Below are positions 18,164 through 26,551 of a stretch of DNA of 64,000 nucleotides, piece by piece. The stretch spans positions 1 through 64,000 of the forward strand of contig NZ_LIWB01000011.1 in the NCBI RefSeq assembly GCF_001905725.1, written 5' to 3'. The notes under the pieces were generated by a model, which ran no database searches, had not been told where the DNA came from, and worked only from the letters and a program-made list of their open reading frames with translations. Each line of letters starts with the position of its first letter. Position 1 is the stretch's first letter. The position numbers and the translations under genes are program-made. The DNA comes from Streptomyces sp. CB02400 (GTDB lineage Bacteria > Actinomycetota > Actinomycetes > Streptomycetales > Streptomycetaceae).

Positions 18164-18325
18164 CAGTCCGGCGATCATGCGCAGGAGGGTGGACTTGCCG
18201 CAGCCCGAGGGGCCGAGCAGGACGAGGAACTCGCCGGCCGCGACGGTGAGGGAGAGCCGGCGCAGCGCCGGTTGGCCGCCGGGGTGGGTCTTGGCGACGT
18301 TCTTCAGGGTGATGGTGCTGCCCAC
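18164..18325 (-). pseudogene. ABC transporter ATPase, N-terminal 54 codons only
   Basis: From a GTG at 18325 the protein runs to the Walker A motif GPSGCGKST (about 38-46) and RMIAGL, as in MsiK/UgpC/MalK-type ATPases. It then breaks into R2 sequence, which gives an unrelated tail. The signature LSGGQ, Walker B and regulatory domain are all missing, so it cannot power transport. It follows the DoxX-like gene by 52 bp on the same strand. The sugar ABC permeases at 27979-29798 must therefore borrow an ATPase encoded elsewhere, such as the shared MsiK of streptomycetes. Confidence 0.82.
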
Positions 18326-18377
18326 GTGGTGCTCTCCTGACTCGGGGCGCGATGGTCCGTTGGTGATGCGGGATTGG

Positions 18378-18890
18378 TCAGCGGAGGGTGAGTTCGTCTG
18401 CTGTGACGGCGAGGCAGGCGGCGATCAGGACGATGTTCTTGAGGACGTACTGGCCTTCGAGAGTGGGAGCGCCGTGGTGCCACATGGCGTCAGGCAGCAG
18501 GAAGAGCGAGGCGAAGACGCCGGCCATGTGGAGGTAGAAGGCGACGAGGGCGTAGCGCAGGAGGACACCGGTCAGCAGGGCGATGCCGATGCAGATCTCC
18601 ACGGCGGCCAGGGCCGGGAGCAGGATGTGGGGCGGGAGCAGACCGAGCGTCAGCTTGGTCGTCGCCTGGACGGCGATGTGCTCGGCAGGGCTGGCGGAGG
18701 GGATGAGCTTGAGGGAGCCGAAGCACAGGAAGATCAGGCCCGTGCTGATGCGCAGGACGGTGAGGCTGCGGGGGCGGTAGCGCTCGGCGGCGCGGTGGAA
18801 GAGGCCAGCGGGACTGTGGCGCGACGCTGCGGGTGACGGGGTGGTGGTCTCGTCGGTGCGGGGGGTGGGGAGCGGACGGATACGGGCCAT
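18378..18890 (-). CDS. DoxX-like integral membrane protein
   Basis: The 170-residue protein has a charged 40-residue N-terminus followed by four hydrophobic helices (LTVLRISTGLIFLCFGSLKL, HILLPALAAVEICIGIALL, YALVAFYLHMAGVFASLFLL, YVLKNIVLIAACLAV). The FGSLKLIP segment is typical of DoxX/DUF417-type proteins. The ATG at 18890 has an excellent AGGAGG ribosome site. It lies 129 bp downstream of the LPMO gene on the same strand. DoxX proteins are associated with respiratory or thiol redox reactions. A link to electron supply for the LPMO is possible but unproven. Confidence 0.8.
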   Translation of the reverse strand: MARIRPLPTPRTDETTTPSPAASRHSPAGLFHRAAERYRPRSLTVLRISTGLIFLCFGSLKLIPSASPAEHIAVQATTKLTLGLLPPHILLPALAAVEICIGIALLTGVLLRYALVAFYLHMAGVFASLFLLPDAMWHHGAPTLEGQYVLKNIVLIAACLAVTADELTLR

Positions 18891-19019
18891 CCGGTGCCTC
18901 CTGGGCGTGGCCGGTGGGAAGGGTGCACCGCAGGGTTCGTGGGGTGCGGGCCCCGCGGGGACGTCGGTGCCGCCTCTGCGGGACCCGCGTGTTCTATGGC
19001 GTGTGGTGCGTGGTGGGGG

Positions 19020-19676
19020 CTAGCCGAAGTCGACGTCGCTGCACAGGAAGTACTTCTGGTCCATGTGCGACGCCTTCCAGACGGTCACCACGACGTGCCG
19101 TCCGCTGTAGCCGGACGTGCTGACGTCGGTGACGTAGTGCGCCTGGTAGGGGTAGCGGCCGGTCTTCTTCACCAGTTCGAGGTCGTTCCACCCGATGAGC
19201 TGGTACTCCGGGTTGAAGCCCTGCTTGGTGACGTAGACCTCGAGCCAGTCCGCGCCGTGCCGGGCCTCGTCGTAGAGGTCGACGGTGAAGTCGGCGCCGA
19301 TGTCGGTCGTCCTCCACGGTCCGGGGCGGTCGAGCGGCCGGTAGTTCGTCTCGCCCTGGCCGCCGGCGCTGCAGATCTGGCCGTCGGGGATGACCTGCTT
19401 GTAGTTGTCCCCGGTGTTGTTGGCGTAGACGGCCTTCCACGCGCCGATGGCGTTCGGGTTCTCGTGGTAGGTGCGGTAGCACATGGGGTCCTGGGCCTCG
19501 TCGGGCTCGGTGTAGCCCCAGCGCTGCAGGCAGCCGTAGTTGCGGGTCTCGGGGGTGATGACCGTGCCGTGTGCGGAGGCCGTCGGCGCTTGGGCGAGCA
19601 CGCCGAGCAGGCTGGTTGCCAGTGCGGCGGCGCCCAGTGCGGTGCGGCCGGCCGTGGTCGCGGTTACGCGGTTCAT
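19020..19676 (-). CDS. AA10 lytic polysaccharide monooxygenase (secreted)
   Basis: The 218-residue precursor has a signal peptide cleaved after TASA, leaving His36 as the mature N-terminus (HGTVITPETRNYGC). This is the first His of the copper histidine brace. The second His is His140 (DEARHGADWLEVYVTKQG). A Phe near the C-terminus (FLCSDVDF) occupies the axial position. There is no carbohydrate-binding module. Family members cleave chitin or cellulose oxidatively. Here the gene sits among dextran-degrading functions, so its substrate is an open question. The ATG at 19676 gives the only sensible signal peptide. Confidence 0.93.
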   Translation of the reverse strand: MNRVTATTAGRTALGAAALATSLLGVLAQAPTASAHGTVITPETRNYGCLQRWGYTEPDEAQDPMCYRTYHENPNAIGAWKAVYANNTGDNYKQVIPDGQICSAGGQGETNYRPLDRPGPWRTTDIGADFTVDLYDEARHGADWLEVYVTKQGFNPEYQLIGWNDLELVKKTGRYPYQAHYVTDVSTSGYSGRHVVVTVWKASHMDQKYFLCSDVDFG

Positions 19677-19760
19677 GGTGCTCTTCCTCCGTGTGCGTCG
19701 GGAGATCACAGGTCCGCATGACCTATGATTTACGTGCTCATGACATGCTGTTGTGTGTGG

Positions 19761-20207
19761 TCAGGTGCTGTGCGTGTTGCTCACCTCCTTTCGCGTGAGC
19801 CGCCTGCGGTGGGTGGAGAGGGTGAGCAGCTCGGTCACGGACCACCGGCCGGGGCCGAGGGCTGCGATGAGCAGGAAGGCCCAGCAGAAGAGGGCGGCCT
19901 TCTCGCCGCCGTTCTCCAGCGGGAACAGTCCGTCGGGCTGGTGGTGGGCGAAGTAGGCGTAGGCCATGGAGCCGGAGCACAGGATGGCGGCCGGCCGGGT
20001 ACCCAGACCGAACAGGACGAGGGCGCCGCCGACCAGCTGGATCACCGCCGCCCGCCATCCGGGCCACTGGCCGGCACTGGGGGGCTGCCCATGCGGCCCG
20101 CCGAGCACGTCGAAGAGCGTTGCCGCTCCGTGGCAGGCGAACAGCAGTCCGAACACGATCCGGAACAGGCCCAGAACCGGGCCCTGGTACCTGGTGGGTG
20201 TCTCCAC
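19761..20207 (-). CDS. DoxX-family membrane protein
   Basis: The 148-residue protein has four predicted helices: GLFRIVFGLLFACHGAATLF, AVIQLVGGALVLFGLGT, PAAILCSGSMAYAYFAHH and ALFCWAFLLIAALGPG. The CHGAATLFDV and AYFAHHQPDGLFPLENGGE segments are hallmarks of DoxX proteins. A GTG at 20207 is chosen because the hydrophobic core starts 13 residues later; an upstream in-frame start would add a Pro-rich tail. It lies between the dextranase and LPMO genes on the same strand. Function unknown; it may act in membrane redox balance. Confidence 0.78.
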   Translation of the reverse strand: METPTRYQGPVLGLFRIVFGLLFACHGAATLFDVLGGPHGQPPSAGQWPGWRAAVIQLVGGALVLFGLGTRPAAILCSGSMAYAYFAHHQPDGLFPLENGGEKAALFCWAFLLIAALGPGRWSVTELLTLSTHRRRLTRKEVSNTHST

Positions 20208-20318
20208 GGTGATGCCCCTTCTCAGCGGCGGGCAGGGGACGGAGGGTTCAGGTTGCTGCGGGACGCGGAGGCCGGTGGCCGCCGGCAGCGGTGGATCGCC
20301 GGCGGCCATCGGGGTGGG

Positions 20319-22655
20319 TCAGGAGGTGAGGGTCCACTTCTGGCTGGCCCAGGTTCCGCAGTCCCACAGGTGCAGGCGGGCGCCGTCGGCGGTGCTCTGT
20401 CCTTCGATGTCCAGGCAGCGTCCGGATTTGAGGTTCTTCAGGGTGCCGTTGGACTGGAAGGCCCACTTTTGGCTGTCCCAGCCGCCGCAGTCCCACAGGT
20501 GCGCCTTGGTGCCGTTGGCGGTGGCGCCGCCTTCGACGTCCAGGCACTTGCCGCCGGACTTCAGCTGCTGCCCGTCGAGCGCCCAGCTCATCGAAGCAAC
20601 GTCGGCGCAGGACCACTGCTGGACGGCGGTGCCGTTGGCGGTGGAGCCGCCGGCGCGGTCGACGCACTTGGAGGTCGCACCGTTGACGATCTTGCCGCCG
20701 GTGACCGGGTCGGGGTCGGGGTTGTTGCCGCCGGGGCCCCAGGCGTTCCAGTTGTCCCAGGTCTCGGCGTCGAAGCCGATCCGGCCGAGCTTGTCGGCGG
20801 CCCAGTTGGTGCCGGACTTGTCGATGACGGTGCCGCCGACGGTGTAGTTCTCCAGCTTCAGCCCGCGGCTGTCACGGGTCTCGTTGCCGAGGGTCACCTT
20901 CTGCCCGGCGCTGTTGCTGTAGCGCTTGAGGAGGCTGACCTGGGAGGACGGGTCGAGCTGGCTCCAGGCGTCGATCTTCAGGTTCTTGACGTGGATGTTC
21001 TCGGTGCTGGACAGGGCGAAGACACGGATCGCGCAGTTCGTCATGCCCTCGACGGTGATGTTCTCGAAGGTCATGTCCTTCACCCACGCGTTCGGGTCGG
21101 CCTTGGTGGTCGAGCCCATGTCCTCCCAGTGCGAGGAGGAGTTCAGGATGCAGGTGTTGTACTTGACGTCCTTCCAGTACATCCGGTTGTGGATGACGTG
21201 GGTGTTGGAGACGCGGACGTTGTCGATGGTGCGCGGGGTCCAGCCCCACTGGATGACAGGGCCGTTCTCGTTCTTCCAGACGACGGTGTTATCGATGCTG
21301 ACGTCGCTGTGGTACATCTTCAGCACGTCGTCGTTGGCGTTGAAGAACGTGTTCTTCATGGTGCTGCCGCGGTAGAGCTCGATGCCGTCGGTCTGCCAGT
21401 ACCAGGATCCGACCTGCTTGTAGTTCTCGACCCGCATGCTGAAGGTCTGCTCGTCGCCGTAGACGACGAAGGAGTGGTACGGCGGCTCGTTGATGGTCAC
21501 GCCCTGCAGGTCCAGGTGCTGCTGGCGGCCCTGCGCCGACTGGAACTGCAGCATCTTCACGCAGCTGGAGTGACAGTTGGACGCACCCGAGAGGTGGTCG
21601 TAGTTGTTGTTGGTGTCCGCCTCGTAGACGTACTGCTCACCGGAGAGCACACCCTGGCCGGTCACCTTGTACAGGCCCTGGCTGTCGTCGGGGAACCGGA
21701 TGGCGCCCTTCACATACGCGCCGGGGGCCAGGTAGACCCACTTGACCTGCTTTGGCAGCAGCGCGTGGTACTTGGAGGTCATGTAGTAGGTGCCGGGCCG
21801 GAAGTACACGATCTCCTCGCTGATCGTGTTCAGGTTGGTGACCTGGCCCTGCTGCGGGTAGTGGATGCTGCCCGAGGCCGCCGTCGGGACCAGCCGGTCC
21901 TTCTCCGCGCCGGTCGGGGCCGGCTCGGCGAAGATCATCATGGAGTTGCGGGGCTCGGTGTGGACGGCCCGGTTGCCGCCGCCTCCCTGCGTGGTCAGCT
22001 TGCCGGCGTCGTTCGCGGGGCCGGACATGTCGTTGTAGGCCGTGTACAGCTGCGGGTCGAACTCGACGGAGAACCGGTGGCCCGCCTGGCTGTAGGGGAC
22101 CTTGATGCGGACGGTGTCGCCGTCGACGAGCTGCTTGTCGAAGTTCAGGCTGCTGGGCTTGATCCTGACCTGGTCGGCCGAGGAGATGCTCTGGCCGGTA
22201 CGCAGGGAGACGTCGACCCAGACGTCGGCGGTGTACTGGAAGGACGACCAGCTCATGGTGAGGTTCGCCGACGAGGAGAACTCGGCCCCGTCCTCCTTGG
22301 TGTAGCCGATCTTGCCCTTGCCGCTGCGCGGGATGCTCATGTAGGCGAACGAGTCGTACCGCGTTCCCGGGGCTGCGGCGGTGGCGACCTGGACGTCGTA
22401 GAACGACGAGCGTCTGACCTTGTCGTTCGCCACCGGGCTGGTGGTGTTGAACTCGTGGTTGTCGTGCCACCAGGTCTTCAGGGCGGTGCTGTCCGCGGGT
22501 GTCGGCTCAGCCGCCGAGGCGGCCGGGACGTCGGGAGCGGGGCGGGCCTGGAATGTCCCGGCGGCGGCCGTGCTGACGGGCACGATGACCGGGGCCAGTG
22601 CCAGCGCCAGACCGGCGGCGATCGCCGCCAGCCGTCTCAGTGCTGCTGCGGGCAT
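20319..22655 (-). CDS. GH49 dextranase with C-terminal ricin-type CBM13 (secreted)
   Basis: The 778-residue precursor has a signal peptide (PAAALRRLAAIAAGLALAL) and then a GH49 catalytic region. That region begins TWWHDNHEFNTTSPVANDK, with an N-terminal beta-sandwich and a right-handed beta-helix (for example TDGIELYRGS, NANDDVLKMYHSD, VVWKNENGPVIQWGW with the expected Asp residues). The last 120 residues form a ricin-type beta-trefoil with three QXW-like repeats (CVDRAGG, CLDVEGG, CLDIEGQ). GH49 enzymes cleave alpha-1,6 bonds of dextran outside the cell. AAGGAG precedes the ATG. Products would feed the importer encoded at 26552-29798. Confidence 0.93.
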   Translation of the reverse strand: MPAAALRRLAAIAAGLALALAPVIVPVSTAAAGTFQARPAPDVPAASAAEPTPADSTALKTWWHDNHEFNTTSPVANDKVRRSSFYDVQVATAAAPGTRYDSFAYMSIPRSGKGKIGYTKEDGAEFSSSANLTMSWSSFQYTADVWVDVSLRTGQSISSADQVRIKPSSLNFDKQLVDGDTVRIKVPYSQAGHRFSVEFDPQLYTAYNDMSGPANDAGKLTTQGGGGNRAVHTEPRNSMMIFAEPAPTGAEKDRLVPTAASGSIHYPQQGQVTNLNTISEEIVYFRPGTYYMTSKYHALLPKQVKWVYLAPGAYVKGAIRFPDDSQGLYKVTGQGVLSGEQYVYEADTNNNYDHLSGASNCHSSCVKMLQFQSAQGRQQHLDLQGVTINEPPYHSFVVYGDEQTFSMRVENYKQVGSWYWQTDGIELYRGSTMKNTFFNANDDVLKMYHSDVSIDNTVVWKNENGPVIQWGWTPRTIDNVRVSNTHVIHNRMYWKDVKYNTCILNSSSHWEDMGSTTKADPNAWVKDMTFENITVEGMTNCAIRVFALSSTENIHVKNLKIDAWSQLDPSSQVSLLKRYSNSAGQKVTLGNETRDSRGLKLENYTVGGTVIDKSGTNWAADKLGRIGFDAETWDNWNAWGPGGNNPDPDPVTGGKIVNGATSKCVDRAGGSTANGTAVQQWSCADVASMSWALDGQQLKSGGKCLDVEGGATANGTKAHLWDCGGWDSQKWAFQSNGTLKNLKSGRCLDIEGQSTADGARLHLWDCGTWASQKWTLTS

Positions 22656-23283
22656 GCTGATGTCCTTCTCCTTGACGATGAGGGGCCCACCGGCGGCTCT
22701 GCACCGCCCCAAGAGGTTCGCTCGGGCGGCTCGATCAGCGCGCAGACCGGCGAGAACCTGCGCTTCGAGGGGAAGCGCGGCCGGTCCTGGTGGGCTTCGT
22801 GCGGGTGTGTGGGGTGCGGGCAGGCTCTGCGGGTTCCCTGGCCCGCACGGGCTGCGTATACGTGGATGGCCGCAGTCAGCGGCCCGCCGGACCGGCAGTC
22901 CGTGACCTCTGGGCGGAACGGCGGCCGGGCCGGTGCAGAACTCCTCCCTTCGGCCGGCAAGAGGGGGTGGCGCGTGCGCCCGGGTTCATCCGTGGGGCCG
23001 GGACGCTCCGGTTCTCCGCCCCGCTCGGGCCGGGGGCGCAACACGCACGCCGCTGGAGGACAGCGGCGCGGACGACGGGTCACTGGGATGCCGCACAAGC
23101 GCCGGCTGTCGAGCCCGGCGTCCTGCGGTCGCCGGATAACGTCCCGTCATTTCTTCTTCGTGTCAATGAAATCAGCAAGATTCGTTGACGCCCAGACTTC
23201 CACTGAGGCCCCACTGGGGGCATAACTGGACTTATTGCCTGACCGGTGCGCACAGGAAGCGCCGATCACGGTTGCGTAACGCG
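22656..23283. other. Divergent intergenic region between dextranase and ROK genes
   Basis: No convincing gene is seen. On the minus strand a TTGACA (23161-23166) could serve a dextranase promoter about 480 bp before its ATG, but the -10 is poor. The open frames here are Arg/Gly-rich shadows. Confidence 0.4.
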
Positions 23284-23312
23284 CTGTTTTCTTTCTTGAC
23301 GCACGAAAACAG
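23284..23312. promoter_or_regulatory. Perfect inverted repeat, candidate sugar-regulator operator
   Basis: CTGTTTTC (23284-23291) and GAAAACAG (23305-23312) form a perfect 8-bp inverted repeat with a 13-bp spacer containing TTGACG. It is unusually A/T-rich for this DNA and lies about 190 bp before the ROK gene, between it and the divergent dextranase. An operator for the ROK protein is the obvious idea. It is not proven. Confidence 0.4.
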
Positions 23313-23499
23313 GGAGGGACAGACTCCCGTCATGTCCAGTCGGCCGGCGCCACCGGACCGGTGCCGAAACGACGCGGGAGGCCGATGTCCCGTGCCGGGC
23401 TGCGGTTCGCGTCATGGACGATGGCGCGTACCGCATCGGGTTCGATGCGGATGGACCAGCTCGACCAGCTTTTGACCGACCACAATTCTGGAGGCGTCC

Positions 23500-24684
23500 G
23501 TGATGAGCCCGTCCAAGATCCGTTTTTCGGAGCTTGTCGGTGAGCAGACCCGGGCGGAGATCTTCGCCACCGTTCTCACCGCGGGTCCCATCTCGCGCAC
23601 CCAGCTCGCCCAGCGGCTGGGCCTGGTGCCCTCGAGCGTGACCCGGATGCTCCCCCCGCTCCTGGAAAACGACTACCTGCGCGAAGCGGATACCGCTCCG
23701 CAAGGGCGGGGCCGGCCGCAGAAGATGCTCCACGTCAATCCGGACAAGCACATCGTCGTCGGCATGAAGATCGGCCCCGCGCAGGTTTCCGGAGTGGTCA
23801 CCGACATGGCCGCCAACGTCCTGGCCCGCGCCGAGGAAGCGATCGCCGACTGCACACCCGAGACCGCCCTGTCCGCCGCTGCAGCCCTGACCAGCAGGCT
23901 CCTCTCCGAGGCGCCCGAAGCGGCGGACAGGGTGCTGGGCCTGGGAGTCGGGGTCAGCGGTCACGTCGACTCCGCTTCCGGGATCTGCCGCTACTCGGCC
24001 CTGCTCGACTGGAACAAGGTCGACGTGGCCGGCCCGCTGCGCGAGGCGACCGGACTGCCGGTCGTCGTGAACAACGACGTCAACACCCTGGTGGTCGCCG
24101 AGCGCTGGTTCGGCCAGGGCCGTGACATCGACTCCTTCGCCGTCGTCACGGTCGGCCCCGGAATCGGCTGCGGTCTCCTTCTCGACGGTGCTCTGTTCTC
24201 CGGCGCCACCGGTCTGGCCGGCGAACTCGGACACCTACCCCTCGATCCCGCGGGCCCGATGTGCAGCTGTGGCCGCCGCGGCTGCCTGGAAGCCCTCGCC
24301 GGGGACCGGGCCGTCCTGCGTCACCTGCAGGACGCCGGTGTCCCCTGCGCCACCATCTCCGAAGCGGTCGATCTCGCCCGCTCGTCGGGCGGCTCCGCCC
24401 AGACCGTCGCCCGCTCCGCGTTCGCCGAGGCGGGAGCCGCCCTGGGGCGGGGACTGGCCGGCATGTGCAACCTGCTGAACCTACAGAAGATCATCATCGC
24501 CGGAGAGGGCGCGGTCGCCCACGACCTCTTCGGCCCGGCGATGTCCCAGGCCCTGGAAGCCCACGCCTTCTCCACCGCCGCCCGCGACTGCGACATCCAC
24601 GTCGACCCCGTGCGCCACGACCTGTGGGCTCGGGGCGCGGCCTGCCTCGTCATCCGTGACGCGGTGGGTGCCGCCATCTCCTGA
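23500..24684 (+). CDS. ROK-family transcriptional regulator / sugar kinase-like protein
   Basis: The 394-residue protein has an N-terminal winged HTH (SRTQLAQRLGLVPSSVTRML). A ROK domain follows, with GVGVSGHVD, NNDVNTLV, the ROK zinc motif around GHLPLDPAGPMCSCGRRGCLE (Cys residues conserved) and GRGLAGMCNLLN. GGAGG at 23490-23494 serves either the GTG at 23500 or the ATG at 23503. It is divergent from dextranase and directly upstream of the glucosidase-ABC operon. It most likely represses both in the absence of dextran or isomalto-oligosaccharides. The inducer is inferred. Confidence 0.9.
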   Translation: MMSPSKIRFSELVGEQTRAEIFATVLTAGPISRTQLAQRLGLVPSSVTRMLPPLLENDYLREADTAPQGRGRPQKMLHVNPDKHIVVGMKIGPAQVSGVVTDMAANVLARAEEAIADCTPETALSAAAALTSRLLSEAPEAADRVLGLGVGVSGHVDSASGICRYSALLDWNKVDVAGPLREATGLPVVVNNDVNTLVVAERWFGQGRDIDSFAVVTVGPGIGCGLLLDGALFSGATGLAGELGHLPLDPAGPMCSCGRRGCLEALAGDRAVLRHLQDAGVPCATISEAVDLARSSGGSAQTVARSAFAEAGAALGRGLAGMCNLLNLQKIIIAGEGAVAHDLFGPAMSQALEAHAFSTAARDCDIHVDPVRHDLWARGAACLVIRDAVGAAIS

Positions 24685-24758
24685 CCCACTACCGCCGCCG
24701 GTCGGTACCCCGGCTGAAGCACCCCTCGACCATCACTTCAAGTAGCCGAGTACACACG

Positions 24759-26507
24759 ATGAGGTTTGACGTGCCCGAAAACGTGGCCAGCCCCGCCGAC
24801 TCCTGGTGGAGCAACGCGGTGGTCTACCAGATCTATCCGCGCTCCTTCGCCGACTCCGACGCGGACGGCATCGGCGACCTGCAGGGAATCACCGAGCGCC
24901 TGGACTACCTCTCCGAGCTCGGCGTGGACGTGCTGTGGCTCTCCCCGGTCTACCCCTCCCCGCATGACGACAACGGCTACGACATCAGCGACTACCAGAA
25001 CATCGACCCGCTCTTCGGCACACTGGCCGACTTCGACCGGCTCCTGGCCTCGGTGCACGAACGCGGCATGAAGCTGGTGATGGACCTGGTCGTCAACCAC
25101 ACCAGCGACGAGCACGCCTGGTTCACCGCCTCCCGCGACGGGGGCCCGGACGGCCCTCGACGGGACTGGTACGTCTGGCGCCCGCCGCGGGAGGGCATGG
25201 AGCCCGGAACCCCGGGAGCGGAGCCGAACAACTGGGAGTCGTGGTTCTCAGGCCCGGCATGGACGTTCGACGAAGCGTCCGGCGAGTACTACCTGCACAC
25301 CTTCTCCCGCAAGCAGCCCGACCTGAACTGGGACAACCCCGAAGTCCGGCAGGCCGTGTACGCCATGATGCGCTGGTGGCTGGAGCGAGGTGTGGACGGC
25401 TTCCGCATGGACGTCATCAACCTGATCTCCAAGGACCCGGCCCTGCCCGACGGGATCGTCCCCGAGGGCGCCCGCTACGGTCTCGGCCACCCGTACTACG
25501 TGTGCGGCCCCCGTGTCCACGACTACATCGCCGAGATGCACCGCGAGGTGTTCGCCGGCCATCCGCGCCGCCTGCTGACCGTGGGAGAGATGCCCGGCGT
25601 CACCGTCGAGGAGGCCAAGCTCTTCACCGATCCCGCCCGGCGTGAACTCGACATGGTCTTCCAGTTCGAGCACGTCGGTCTCGACCAGGGCCCCGGCGGC
25701 AAGTTCGACGTCCGCCCCCTGAAGCTGACCGACCTCAAGGCCAGCCTCGGCCGCTGGCAGACCGGCCTGGGCGAGACCGGCTGGAACAGCCTGTACTTCA
25801 GCAACCACGACCAGCCCCGGGTGGTCTCCCGCTTCGGTGACGACAGCCCCGCACACCGGGACCGCTCCGCCAAGCTGCTGGCCACCGTCCTGCACCTGCA
25901 CCGTGGCACGCCCTTCGTCTACCAGGGCGAGGAACTGGGCATGGCCAACGCCCCGTTCACCTCGATCGACGACTTCCGGGACATCGAGTCGCTCAACCAC
26001 CACCGTGAGCAGACCACCCTGGGCACCGACCCCGCGACGATCCTGGAAGGGCTGCGGCACCGCAGCCGGGACAACGCCCGCACCCCGATGCAGTGGGACG
26101 CCACCGAACATGCCGGCTTCACCGCCGGCACTCCGTGGATCACGGTCAACCCCGACCACACGGACGTCAACGCCAAGGCGCAGCTCGCCGACCCGGACTC
26201 GGTCTTCCACCACTACCGGCGCCTGATCGCCCTACGGCACACCGAACCCGCCATCACCCACGGCGACTTCCACATGCTCCACCCCGACCACGAACAGCTC
26301 TACGCCTTCACCCGCCACGACGCGGCCACCGGCACCGAACTGCTCGTACTGGCCAACTTCGGCGGAACCGACCTCACCGTCGACCTGCCCGACGGCTGGG
26401 AACACAGCGAGACCCTCATCGCCAACGTCCCCGCCACCGCCCCTCTCACTACCCCGCACACCCTGCGCCCGTGGGAAGCCCGCGTTCACCGACGCACCAC
26501 CAGCTGA
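24759..26507 (+). CDS. GH13 alpha-glucosidase, probable oligo-1,6-glucosidase
   Basis: The 582-residue cytoplasmic enzyme has no signal peptide. The GH13 conserved regions are seen: DLVVNHTSDEH, GFRMDVIN with nucleophile Asp218, TVGEMPG with acid/base Glu277, and FSNHDQPR with Asp351. The residue after the nucleophile is Val219. In this family Val there marks alpha-1,6 preference, as in oligo-1,6-glucosidase and dextran glucosidase, whereas Ala or Thr marks maltose preference. This agrees with the nearby dextranase. It would hydrolyse imported isomalto-oligosaccharides to glucose. It starts 74 bp after the ROK gene and is followed by the importer genes. Confidence 0.92.
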   Translation: MRFDVPENVASPADSWWSNAVVYQIYPRSFADSDADGIGDLQGITERLDYLSELGVDVLWLSPVYPSPHDDNGYDISDYQNIDPLFGTLADFDRLLASVHERGMKLVMDLVVNHTSDEHAWFTASRDGGPDGPRRDWYVWRPPREGMEPGTPGAEPNNWESWFSGPAWTFDEASGEYYLHTFSRKQPDLNWDNPEVRQAVYAMMRWWLERGVDGFRMDVINLISKDPALPDGIVPEGARYGLGHPYYVCGPRVHDYIAEMHREVFAGHPRRLLTVGEMPGVTVEEAKLFTDPARRELDMVFQFEHVGLDQGPGGKFDVRPLKLTDLKASLGRWQTGLGETGWNSLYFSNHDQPRVVSRFGDDSPAHRDRSAKLLATVLHLHRGTPFVYQGEELGMANAPFTSIDDFRDIESLNHHREQTTLGTDPATILEGLRHRSRDNARTPMQWDATEHAGFTAGTPWITVNPDHTDVNAKAQLADPDSVFHHYRRLIALRHTEPAITHGDFHMLHPDHEQLYAFTRHDAATGTELLVLANFGGTDLTVDLPDGWEHSETLIANVPATAPLTTPHTLRPWEARVHRRTTS

Positions 26508-26551
26508 CACCGCCCGCCCTTGTCGCAACGACGCACTCCGAGGAAACAGCC

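Noticed and set aside
19725..23225. Plus-strand open frame of 1166 codons opposite the dextranase
   Set aside because: It is the antisense shadow of a GC-rich gene (Val/Gly/Ala/Asp-rich); the minus strand encodes a clear GH49 enzyme and DoxX protein.
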